NCBI RefSeq assembly: GCF_900188065.1
Contig: NZ_FZNQ01000017.1
Location: 1 to 61,039, forward strand
From: Halorubrum vacuolatum
GTDB lineage: Archaea > Halobacteriota > Halobacteria > Halobacteriales > Haloferacaceae
Direction: 5' to 3'
DNA: 61,039 nucleotides
Shown here: positions 7,831-16,217 of the stretch, piece after piece
Numbering within the stretch: position 1 is the stretch's first letter
How the letters are laid out: the number at the start of each line of letters is the position of its first letter
Translations under genes and position numbers: made by a program
Notes under the pieces: generated by a model
Databases searched by the model: none
What the model saw: only the letters and a program-made list of their open reading frames with translations
What the model was told of the DNA's origin: nothing

Positions 7831-8914
7831 CGTTGTAGTCTGCGTGGACTTCGTAACCGCACTTCCGGCAACAGAACTTCGCTTGTGACCGGCGGTTCTC
7901 GTCCAGCGTCGTCCCGCATTTTGAACACCGCTTGGACGTGTACGCCGGGTCGACCTGCGTGGCCTCGATCCCTTCCGCTTCGGCTTTGTATGCCACGTAG
8001 TCGTACAGGCGTCGGAACGCCCACGCGTGGAACTTCTTTGCGCCGGGCATCCGCTCGCGGATGTCCGTTAACTCCTCGAAGGCGATCTCGTCGCACTCGT
8101 GCGCGATGGCTTCGTGGACGATGGCCTTCGAGATGCGGTGGAGGTACTCGTTGACCCACCGTCTCTCGCGGTCGCCCATCCGTTCGATAGTGCGATGGGC
8201 CGATTCTGTTCCTGTCCGTTGGAGGTCGCCACGAACGCGCTCGTACTCCCGGCGACGGTGGGTGAGGTAGTCGCCGCTCCAGAACATCCCGGTTGACGTG
8301 ACGGCGATCTGCTCGATACCGAGGTCGACACCGAGGACTGTGCTGTGCTCGGCGTCGCCTTCGTCCGGTAGCTCGGACTCCACGTCGGCCTTCGTTCCGA
8401 TGTGGAGGTAAAACGTGTCCGTCGCGTCGCGGTACTGAAGCGTCGCGCCCGTCACTTCGTAGGTGTCGTCGCGGAGGTATTCGGTCTGCGGGTTGTCGCC
8501 CTCCGGTGGGAGAACGTACTCGGCTTGGATACGTCCGTTCACCGTGGAGAGGGAGACGTGGTCGTCGTGGAACGTCGCACTCCGTTTGTCGTAGCGCACC
8601 GAGGGCGTCGTAAAGTGTGGTTGCGACGCCTTCTTACCGTTCTGCCACCGAGCGACGACGCCCTTGATGGCTTCGGCGGCTCGGTTGCGTGCTGATTGAA
8701 CGAGATTCGCTTGTAGGCGTGTCTGTTCGCGCACGTCGGAGTACGTCCGGTCGTGGAGTTCCGTCTTGGATGTGGGCTTGTAGTCGTCCTGCCATGCGTC
8801 TTGGACGACGTAGTTGCACGCCCACAGATACTCCTCGACCGTTTCGTGGAGGAGGGTCGCATCGCTGTCGTCTACGTCGAGTTTGACGACGACCGTGCGA
8901 CGCACCTCCGCCAT
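7700..8914 (-). CDS. tnpB: RNA-guided endonuclease TnpB
   Basis: A 404-residue TnpB of normal length and apparently intact. The RuvC-like residues are present: D in GVDLGIEQIAV, E in IAFEELTDI and D in HADYNAAKNIG. Between the second and third lies a four-cysteine zinc finger (CSKCG and CCRKCG). The N-terminal half is the WED/REC-type DNA- and RNA-binding part. The protein cuts DNA next to a short target motif, guided by RNA from the element's end. An AT-rich TATA-like stretch (TTTATGAA on the minus strand) lies about 28 nt before the ATG, which fits a leaderless transcript. The C-terminus ends NVNGGYSPATQ, the usual tail of halophile copies. Confidence 0.92.
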   Translation of the reverse strand: MAEVRRTVVVKLDVDDSDATLLHETVEEYLWACNYVVQDAWQDDYKPTSKTELHDRTYSDVREQTRLQANLVQSARNRAAEAIKGVVARWQNGKKASQPHFTTPSVRYDKRSATFHDDHVSLSTVNGRIQAEYVLPPEGDNPQTEYLRDDTYEVTGATLQYRDATDTFYLHIGTKADVESELPDEGDAEHSTVLGVDLGIEQIAVTSTGMFWSGDYLTHRRREYERVRGDLQRTGTESAHRTIERMGDRERRWVNEYLHRISKAIVHEAIAHECDEIAFEELTDIRERMPGAKKFHAWAFRRLYDYVAYKAEAEGIEATQVDPAYTSKRCSKCGTTLDENRRSQAKFCCRKCGYEVHADYNAAKNIGFRRLRAGQKSPHGGATRHLALKSGTLNVNGGYSPATQ

Positions 8915-9053
8915 ACTTCATATGTAGAAGTATAGATTCATAAATGAAACGGTAACATGGGGGAGTCAGACTGCCGTTTTTCGGTGGTTTTTTGCTCTCA
9001 TGTCGGCTTCCTCCCACGGCTAAAGCCGTGGGTTTCCGCCTTGAAATTGCTAT

Positions 9054-9510
9054 GACATCCTCCCCGCCGTTCACGGTGGGGTTTCCTCGCGCTGGGGATA
9101 TCGCTTACCGGCCCACGGAGGCAACTTGCGGGTTCGCATGCTCCTCGTTGGAACAAGAGCGTGATGACTCTGACCACTCGTGGTCGTTCCATTTGAGGCA
9201 GACAGGCCGTGCCATCGACCGTGTTACCGCTGTCTGCCGTTGACGAGACGCTCTGCGTCTCGTTCGCCAACCAGAACTCGAAGCGTTCTGGTGACGCCGA
9301 AGGAAGGTCTCTGACGCCACGAGGCCGGCGTGCCCCTCGAAGCCACACGGACACGTCAACGTATCACGGTGTCGCGTCGTATCCTCTGTCGAACCGCAGT
9401 TCGGACACTCCTGACTCGTCCACGCCTCAGACCGTACTTCCACCGAGATGCCGTATTCCTCAGCGGTACACATCAGTCGATTCACGAACGCTCTGAGAAA
9501 CCGCCCTGGG
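9054..9510 (-). pseudogene. Decayed tnpB C-terminus (minus strand)
   Basis: The frame reads [40 protein letters not shown] and a final [12 protein letters not shown], which is the zinc-finger and tail end of a second TnpB type, distinct from 7700-8914. Its right-end hairpin (CTCCCCGCCGTTCACGGTGGGG) is at 9059-9080. The N-terminal two thirds are missing. The upstream part joins a second, oppositely oriented tnpB relic near 9510. Confidence 0.7.
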
Positions 9511-9514
9511 TACG

Positions 9515-9805
9515 TGAACACTCGTATCCGTCTTGTGGATTTGAAGCGGACAGGGATGCGAACGCGGCGTGGAACATCCTTTCTCGCGGCCTCGAAGACG
9601 TAGGAGTGGGTCACTCCGAATCAACGTCCCCAGAAATCAGAGATTTCTGGTGTGCAGACGAATCGCTGTGCGATTCGTGAACGCCTGTGGAGACTGCGCT
9701 CCCTGTGGATACGTCCGTATCTCCAAAGCGCGTCGTGAAAACAGGAAGCCCCACTCTCAAGGAGCGAGCGGCGAAAGTCGTGAGCGAGTAGGGTGGGGTA
9801 GTTCA
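9515..9805 (+). pseudogene. Decayed tnpB C-terminus (plus strand)
   Basis: The plus strand reads [20 protein letters not shown] (zinc finger and RuvC III region) and then, after frame changes, a tail like TGSPTLKERAAKVVSE in another frame near 9740-9791. At least one frameshift has occurred. It points away from the minus-strand relic, so the two tnpB 3' ends are joined head to head. This suggests an inversion or two abutting insertions. Confidence 0.65.
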
Positions 9806-9845
9806 CCTGCAAAGCACCCTTACCTCAGCGGGCGCCGATTTTCAA

Positions 9846-10121
9846 TTAAAGCTCAATATATTGTGATTCCCACGCAACCCGATCCTCAAGTTCGCGTTCT
9901 CCACGTTGAGTGAGTACATAATAGTTCGTCCGCTCGTCTTTTTTTCCTTTCTTAATGAGACCCTTGTGGACGAGTGAATCCAGATTTGGGTACAACTGAC
10001 CAGAGTTGATCTCCTTATGATAGTAGTCCTCAACTTCATTTTTGATAGCCAATCCATGCGGTTCATCAAGACCAGCAACAGTGAAGATTAAATCACGCTG
10101 AAATCCCGTCAGGTCGTGCAT
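9846..10121 (-). CDS. PadR-family transcriptional regulator
   Basis: A 91-residue PadR regulator. It begins MHDLTGFQRDLIFTVAGLD, continues EPHGLAIKNEVEDYY and SGQLYPNLDSLVHKGLI (recognition helix and wing), and ends in LTQRGERELEDR. This is the full N-terminal PadR wHTH with a very short C-terminal helix. The ATG at 10121 was chosen because a TATA-like sequence lies 26 nt upstream, giving a leaderless transcript. Haloarchaeal PadR proteins are usually local repressors. The target may be itself or the adjacent PAS/GAF gene; this is inference. Confidence 0.88.
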   Translation of the reverse strand: MHDLTGFQRDLIFTVAGLDEPHGLAIKNEVEDYYHKEINSGQLYPNLDSLVHKGLIKKGKKDERTNYYVLTQRGERELEDRVAWESQYIEL

Positions 10122-10142
10122 GCAGCCATATATACTAATAGT

Positions 10143-10151
10143 AGATAAAAG
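10143..10151 (-). promoter_or_regulatory. TATA box of the PadR gene
   Basis: CTTTTATCT on the minus strand is centred about 26 nt before the ATG at 10121. This is the spacing of haloarchaeal leaderless promoters and supports that start. Confidence 0.55.
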
Positions 10152-10211
10152 CATAGTGAATTACCGCGGTCAACCTAACGCTCGAGATATCTCACGCTTC
10201 ATTGTGAAATG

Positions 10212-13200
10212 TCAACGATTAAGGAATTGGTCAATAACCTTTGCCTCTGCTGCTCGGAGATGTTGGTGTAGCGTCGACGAAGAGATGTCGAATCGGTCAG
10301 CAAGCTGAGCACCGTCGATCTTGCGTGGGTCTTCGTAGTATCCCTCACGGAACGCAGTCTCCATGATCGCCTGCTGTCTGGCTGTCAACCCAGCATCATT
10401 TTCTGGTGAGCCCTGACCACCTGAGGACTCAGAGGGATGGTATTTTGCCACGAGCGTGCACGAACCATGTTCTTCGGTGAGTCGCTCACGTACTATGCCA
10501 ATCATGTCCGAATTAGTCGTCAAAAATCGGATCACGCCACCAGATGGCTGAGCGCGGAGGCCGGTGATGCGCGTGTTTGTCACTGTGGTAATTTCCTGCA
10601 GAGTTCCGAGTGCATTCGATTCGTGGTCGGTTATCGAGAGCTCGATCCCATGTTGTTCTTCGGAGAGACGCTCAACTGAGTCGATAACAATACCCGGTGT
10701 CTCGATAAGGTACTCACGGAGTTCCGTATCCTCGTACCCGTCGGCAGTTCCTGCAACGTGTACTGCGTCTGAACCGGTCATCGCCACGTAATTGATACTA
10801 ATCGTTCCTCCCTTGGGGAGTTCCGGAAACAGCGGCGCAGGATCGTGACACTCGATAGAAAACACGACGGGTGACCCATCAGTGGGGGGCATCTCAAGAG
10901 CTGAGATACATTTTCCAGCTACATCCGCGACGGCACGGATCGCCCGCCGCTCAGGGCCCCCGAAGCGGTCAACAGTCGTACTCACAAGTTCGACGACGGC
11001 ATAGACGGTTCCGCTGTGACTCACCGGTGCCGCCAACGACTCGCGATAGCCGAAGTACAACAGCTGGCTTCGCCACTCATCGTACGCCTCGTCCGCTGGC
11101 TGCGTGTCACTAACGTGTTCGACCGTGTTTCGCTTGCCGGCGATCACGGCAGGGAACTCTTCATCACGTTCGTACAGCTTCGCCGGACCGCCGACCTCTG
11201 AGGCGGTGACGACGTCGAGCAACTCATTGACCGGGTCGTACGTGCTGAGGTGTGCATAGTCTCCGAGATGCTCGCCAAACGCCTGAACCGCATTGAAAAC
11301 CTCCGACTGCGTCCGTGCACTGACCACCGCCTCGATGGCGTTTATGACCCCCTCCCAGAGGGTTTGGTAGCGGTCAGCAATTTGTTGAGTATTTTCAACG
11401 TCACCTGAGAGTTCCTGGAGGGATGACGCCTGCTGAAGCTGTGTTAACGCGGCCGCAATTTGATTGGTGACAGCTTGGAAAAATGCTTCAATTGTTTCAT
11501 TACGTTCCTCTACCACAGCAATCAACACACTCGTCTTGTCTAATGAGGTGACGAATACAGAACTGGTCGGCACAGCTGTTCCTCCACTTGGCCCAGAGTC
11601 GTCGGCCGGCTCCGTCTCCCTCCCCCCTCGGGTTTCGCCGTTCGACCGCGAGTCAATTACCGATGCAGCATCGAGCCACTGGAGTTCGCTCGCGCCGAGC
11701 GCCTGCCAAACCGCCGTCTCGCCGGCGGCGACCCGCTCAGGGAGATGGTACGCGTCAGCGTCTCCGGCAACGGCTCGCCGGACCAGAGCACCGTCTTCGG
11801 GATCCTGCACATAGATGGCCACCTCATCCGTGGTGACGGCCCCCGCGACGGCGTTGACACAGGCGTTATATGCATCCGTCACGGTTTCAGCCTGAAACAC
11901 GCTGTTGCTCACGGCATAGAGGTTTTTCAACTTCCGCTGGCGCCGTAGTTCCTCATTGGCGCCGGTCAGATCGGTGATATCGTTGGCAACACCGAGGACT
12001 GCCCGTTCCTCGGTATCGACCGGGTCGAACGGGATCTTCCACGTTTCGAGTATCCGCTCGTTGCCGTCGGCATCGGTGAGCGTCTCCTCCGACCGATGTA
12101 ACCGTGTTCCCGTCTCGAGCACGTGTCGATCATCCTCCGTGAACGCATCGACTTCCTCGGGGTCGGCCGAATAATCCGCATCGGTCGATCCGATCAGGTC
12201 CGACACTGTCGTCCCGTACGCATCGGCGACAGCCTCGTTTGCGAGAATGAACTCGCCCTTCGCGTTCTTTGCGAAGATCAGCTGTGGCACCGTGTCGATG
12301 ATCTGTTTCAGTTGGTTCCGCTCGGATTCTGCCCGCTCTCGTGCGTCTTCCAGCCGCCGCTTCCGGTCGACTAACGCGATCGCAACCTCAAGATATCGGG
12401 CGATGATGCCGATGATCTCACGTTCTTCGGTCCTGAGATCGTCTCTCATAGGCGAGCCAACGATCAACACGCCGTCACGCTCCACCGGCACGATGATCTC
12501 CGATCCCAACCGCGTGTCCGGGTTGTGCGCGTCCGACCGATCGCCGAGGTTCGGGTAGTAGCGCATTTCGCCCGCATCGAACGCCTCCCATGCAAGGGAT
12601 TCCCCCGGTGCAAACCGGGGGGGTTCATCGACGATTACGTCGCTGTCGGACGAGACCTTCAGTGGCACCAACCTGTTCTCGTCCTCGGTGAAGCTCCAGT
12701 AGCCGATAAGCGATCGGTTGAGGAGATCAGTAATCGCTTCGATTGCCACCTCGATGGCTGCCTCACGGTCCGAAGCCGCCATGAGCGCCCCAACGAGCTT
12801 GCGCGTTTCTGCGAGCCGCTCGCGCATACGTTCACGGTCGCTGAGGTCGACGTTCACACAGGCAAGCCCCCCGTCGGGAAGCCGGGCGAGCTCGACACGA
12901 TGAGTGACAGCTGAACCATCCTTGCGGCGCCCGACCAGTTCCCCCTCCCAGGAACCGACCTCCATGACTACAGGGAGAATATCGGTGCGGATCCGCTCCA
13001 CTACCTCGTCGTCGTAAAACTGCGTCCAGCTGCCGCCGATCAGCTCATCGGTCCGGTCGTAGCCGAACAAGGAGGCGTGTGCGTCGTTGAGATACGAATA
13101 GGTTTCGTCGGCATCAAGCAGTCCGATGCCGGCCGGGGAGATATCTATCGCCGTTGACTGGCGTTCGAGCTGTTCTATGCGCGCCAACCGATCTCGTGCG

Positions 13201-13658
13201 TCCTGAAACACACCCAGTACATATGTGGTTCCGTTGTGGGTGACCGTCGTTGAGCGGACGTCGACCGGAATCGTAGTTCCGTCGCGCCGGAGAATCGAAA
13301 CTGAAGGATCCTCATCGGCGTATGTCAGTGTTTCATCACCCTGCTTTACCGATTCGAATCCCTCGCGGTGTTGCTGCTCAGTGTCGGTCGGATGGAGCTC
13401 GGTCTGATGAACACCGATAAGCGAGGACCGGCTGCGGCCGAATAACTCGGTCGCGGCCTCGTTGACCGCAACGACAGTCCCCGTCTCCGCTTCCGCTGCG
13501 ATAATCGCTGTCGGAGCTCGAAGCATGAGCTCGGCATAAAAAGCCTCAGCCCCAGAGCGCCAGTTGGCTGGATGATCATTCACAATTGGTGACTGGTTGA
13601 GCCCGCAGGCGTTTTGTTGTATCGAAGGCGGCCACTTGTGGACTATCACATTAGTCAA
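10212..13658 (-). CDS. Bat-like PAS/GAF multidomain regulator
   Basis: A protein of about 1148 residues. In order: two PAS domains (about 38-150 and 165-275), a GAF (about 290-440), a third PAS (about 450-560, with LIFAKNAKGEFILANEAVAD), two further GAF domains (about 575-920), a bacterio-opsin-activator-associated region (about 930-1080) and a C-terminal HTH_10 (from GLTARQQAIMETAF; helix FDISSSTLHQHLRAAE). Proteins of this build sense redox, light or small molecules and activate transcription directly. The frame starts at TTG (13658) and GTG codons follow. The first ATG (13523) would cut into PAS1, so a non-ATG start is likely. The gene is alone, 91 bp after the divergently controlled PadR gene. 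Confidence 0.88.
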   Translation of the reverse strand: MTNVIVHKWPPSIQQNACGLNQSPIVNDHPANWRSGAEAFYAELMLRAPTAIIAAEAETGTVVAVNEAATELFGRSRSSLIGVHQTELHPTDTEQQHREGFESVKQGDETLTYADEDPSVSILRRDGTTIPVDVRSTTVTHNGTTYVLGVFQDARDRLARIEQLERQSTAIDISPAGIGLLDADETYSYLNDAHASLFGYDRTDELIGGSWTQFYDDEVVERIRTDILPVVMEVGSWEGELVGRRKDGSAVTHRVELARLPDGGLACVNVDLSDRERMRERLAETRKLVGALMAASDREAAIEVAIEAITDLLNRSLIGYWSFTEDENRLVPLKVSSDSDVIVDEPPRFAPGESLAWEAFDAGEMRYYPNLGDRSDAHNPDTRLGSEIIVPVERDGVLIVGSPMRDDLRTEEREIIGIIARYLEVAIALVDRKRRLEDARERAESERNQLKQIIDTVPQLIFAKNAKGEFILANEAVADAYGTTVSDLIGSTDADYSADPEEVDAFTEDDRHVLETGTRLHRSEETLTDADGNERILETWKIPFDPVDTEERAVLGVANDITDLTGANEELRRQRKLKNLYAVSNSVFQAETVTDAYNACVNAVAGAVTTDEVAIYVQDPEDGALVRRAVAGDADAYHLPERVAAGETAVWQALGASELQWLDAASVIDSRSNGETRGGRETEPADDSGPSGGTAVPTSSVFVTSLDKTSVLIAVVEERNETIEAFFQAVTNQIAAALTQLQQASSLQELSGDVENTQQIADRYQTLWEGVINAIEAVVSARTQSEVFNAVQAFGEHLGDYAHLSTYDPVNELLDVVTASEVGGPAKLYERDEEFPAVIAGKRNTVEHVSDTQPADEAYDEWRSQLLYFGYRESLAAPVSHSGTVYAVVELVSTTVDRFGGPERRAIRAVADVAGKCISALEMPPTDGSPVVFSIECHDPAPLFPELPKGGTISINYVAMTGSDAVHVAGTADGYEDTELREYLIETPGIVIDSVERLSEEQHGIELSITDHESNALGTLQEITTVTNTRITGLRAQPSGGVIRFLTTNSDMIGIVRERLTEEHGSCTLVAKYHPSESSGGQGSPENDAGLTARQQAIMETAFREGYYEDPRKIDGAQLADRFDISSSTLHQHLRAAEAKVIDQFLNR

Positions 13659-14860
13659 CTACCTCGGGATCAAGCTCCGAGGTATCCACCTTGTATCTTG
13701 ACGATGACGGCACTGCATCCCCTCCCTGCACGCGCCCCCCGTTCGGTCGACGCTCGCTGAGGAAGGGGGCTTAGCGCCTACTTTCAGCTAATGTGATCAC
13801 TGATCACGAGTCGAGTGACCTACGGTCTGACATCCCCTGCCAATAAGGGCGTATGAGAATGTCACTTCGGTCACTCTGACCGTAGGCTCCAATATCGGGT
13901 AGTCGTCGAAACGTGGGAGTCGAGATCGTCGTCGCTCGCTCGGAATCGAAGATGGTGCGCTTCGTGGTGGAGTCGGTGCGTCGATCCCCTCGGGATATTC
14001 TCGATCAGCTCGGAACGTGGGCGTTTCTGGGGCAACCCCACTACGACTTAGTTGTCACAGGCTCTAACGCGAATAGAACACACTCCGGATCACGTCGAAA
14101 GTGAGGGTACGGTGGAGCGAAGCGATACGGGAGAGTGGGCTTGTGTCGATCCTTCTGTTGCACAGCGAGCGTAGTCGATCCGCGTCGAACTATCGGGCGT
14201 GTCGTCGTACACTCGGAGTCGGCGATCGCGACGGCGACGTGGCACACACGGCGTCGAGCGGTGGCGAGCGCGGTCGCGAGCTGCGAGCGCGACGTGCGAT
14301 AGCACGGTCGCGAGAGCGGCGGAAGCGAAACGCGCATCGAGCGCGAGTCTCGGTCTGCGCGACGAGCGCGACGGCGTGGGATATTGCGTAGAGCGCGTCG
14401 TGCGCTCGTTCAGCGTCTGTCAGCGCGACGTGGCGCTGTGTGTCGAGCGTGAGCTCGGCGTCTCTACGACGCGAAGAGTAGTGCGTGACGCGGCACTCCG
14501 CGTTCGGTCATCGAGGATGAAATCCTCGGTCGCGGTGTCGGCGCGATCTCGACTCCATCTCTCGAAGAGAGTCCTGTGCGTGATACGCTACGTTTCGATC
14601 GACGTCTCGATCCACGGGCTGTTCTACGCTCATTTTCTTTCCGCGATCGCGACGTCTCACTCTCGGCGTGTCGGCGTTCTTCTCACACTCCTGATACAGC
14701 GTTCGCATTGCGATGTTCACTCGGCGTCTGTCTCTCTCAGCGGTGCTCGGTCTGCGTTCGATCGTGTGTGATCTGCTTCGTCTTCGCGACTCCGACTCCG
14801 GGGTGCTGTCTCTATTCTGGGCGTGGGGTGCCCCTGATCTCGGAACCCCATCTATGACGC
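13659..14860. other. CG-rich stretch without a credible gene
   Basis: About 1.2 kb. The part 14100-14850 is packed with CGCG, TCGCGA and GAGCG words and gives only Ser/Arg-rich basic translations, the opposite of the acidic proteins seen elsewhere. 13700-13900 holds a few short stems. It precedes the iteron-like repeats and may be part of a replication or transfer region, or a decayed gene. No function can be read from it. Confidence 0.5.
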
Positions 14861-14904
14861 AGATTAGTCATGGGGTGGTAATCGAGTAATAGATGCGGTC
14901 AATC

Positions 14905-15099
14905 GGTGGGGTGGGGTAAATTAGGGGTCATATATGGATGGGTATTGGTTACCACTTGGTAATTTATGGGGGTATATGTAGAGGTATAATCGGCGTAATC
15001 TCTGTTGGGCGTCTAAGTTATGGGGCAATATTATAGATGGGTAACTGCTGTTTTTCTTGTTGGGTGGGTAAGTTAGGGAGTCATATTATGTATGGGTAA
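14905..15099 (+). repeat. Three iteron-like repeats of about 41 bp
   Basis: Degenerate direct copies occur at 14905-14946, 15004-15045 and 15059-15099. The shared core is GGGtGGGTAAgTTAgGGG, then tCATATtAT, then ATGGGTAA. Copies two and three are 55 bp apart. A weaker fourth may lie at 15114-15140. The repeats end just upstream of a DNA-binding-type gene, the usual position for iterons or operator arrays. Confidence 0.55.
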
Positions 15100-15167
15100 A
15101 GCTCGATTCTATCTGGGGGGCGTAACGGTTATAGGGTGGGGGTGTGAAGGAGAATTTAGTCCCGAGT

Positions 15168-15914
15168 ATGAGCGTGATAACTGACTACAAGCTAAGAGAT
15201 CCAGACATTCAATTTCTGCTGGCGGTGAAGGAAATATCAGAAAATCCAAATGAATATGAGTTCACTGATCAGGGGAAAACTCCGGCTAATGCTGCGGCCC
15301 TCCGACGCGAAACAGGGCTGTCGAAAACGCAGATCGACTACCGGGTGAAACGGGGTGAACGTGGGTTCGCTGAGGACGGGATGAAACTCCTCCGCACCCA
15401 TGCTCCGATGATCAATGACGAGGGTGGTTACGATCCGCGATCGGTGGAGTTGACGGACAAGGGGGAGCGGGTCGTCGCTGAGATTCGGGATGTTTTGTCG
15501 GGCTCATCGGGCGGTGGTGATGGGGGCGGATTGGGGGAGGATGCCGAGGCTATTCGGGAGGAAATTGAGGCGCTCAAGAACGAGGTTTCTGAACTCCGTT
15601 CTGAACTTGAAAAGAAATCTGAAGCTCTTGACCAGATTGAGGCGTCAGAAACGGGGGCGCTCTCGTCTGAGTATGTTGATCGGTTGGAAGCGGTGTTGGG
15701 TGCGGTCCCGTTCCAACAGATCGCGCTGAAGCACGTCTTGGGTGTAGACATAGATCATCTTGAGGCGGCTGACAAGGACGACCGTGAGATCGAGCGGCTT
15801 CGGAAAGAGGTGCTTGCCACCCTCAATGATCAGGGTGGGGACGCTCCAAACGACCCCGACGATCATGCTTCTGATGGGGACTCGATCACTCAGACGATCG
15901 ACCTCGATCCGTAA
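15168..15914 (+). CDS. wHTH and coiled-coil protein, possible plasmid DNA-binding factor
   Basis: A 248-residue protein. The N-terminal 100 residues look like a winged helix (ALRRETGLSKTQIDYRVKRG, then VELTDKGERVVAEIRDVL). A Gly/Ser linker (GSSGGGDGGGLGED) leads to a long coiled coil (EEIEALKNEVSELRSELEKK), then a short domain (YVDRLEAVLGAVPFQQIALK) and an acidic tail. This architecture suits a DNA-binding dimer for control, partition or transfer. The ATG at 15168 was chosen; a GTG at 15144 is possible. The iteron-like repeats lie immediately upstream. The next gene is convergent, and the 303 bp between them hold nothing I recognise. No named family was recognised. Confidence 0.75.
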   Translation: MSVITDYKLRDPDIQFLLAVKEISENPNEYEFTDQGKTPANAAALRRETGLSKTQIDYRVKRGERGFAEDGMKLLRTHAPMINDEGGYDPRSVELTDKGERVVAEIRDVLSGSSGGGDGGGLGEDAEAIREEIEALKNEVSELRSELEKKSEALDQIEASETGALSSEYVDRLEAVLGAVPFQQIALKHVLGVDIDHLEAADKDDREIERLRKEVLATLNDQGGDAPNDPDDHASDGDSITQTIDLDP

Positions 15915-16217
15915 TTCTCTGCTCCCGTCTCACGCTCTTTCTATTCGGCTCTGCGGGCTGTGTTTGTAACTCTGTAGCTGTGTTGAAAGTAAGTCCGGGT
16001 GTGACCGACTCTGCGAGGGTTGTTTTCGTCGATCCAATCGCGGATCTGGTGTCTCTTTTGGCCGGGATATTCTCCCTTTGTAGACGCCATCAGTAGGGGC
16101 GTTTTGTGTGCCTGTACCCGCGTCTGATCAGTCGCTCATATCTCCCTCGACGTCCGGGTCGTGATCGAAGTGGAAGCCGGTGTTGGCACCTCTCGGTTCG
16201 GCAGCGTTCGCGGTGAT

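Larger units (their letters stand above)
7640..9040 (-). mobile_element. tnpB-only IS200/IS605-type element
   Basis: One tnpB gene lies between subterminal hairpins: CCCACGACT/AGTCGTGGG at 7650-7669 on the tnpB 3' side and CCCACGGC/GCCGTGGG at 9013-9032 on its 5' side. There is no tnpA, so movement would need a transposase from elsewhere. Its 5' end lies directly beside the right-end hairpin (9055-9087) of a decayed relative. Exact cleavage points cannot be fixed by eye. Confidence 0.6.

Noticed and set aside
13346-13579. An independent small gene before the Bat-like regulator
   Set aside because: It lies wholly inside the first PAS domain of the larger frame and has no motif of its own.
14101-14857. 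Several Arg/Ser-rich open frames in the CG-rich block
   Set aside because: Their composition is very basic, opposite to the acidic genes around them. They overlap in several frames at once and have no family-like motifs.
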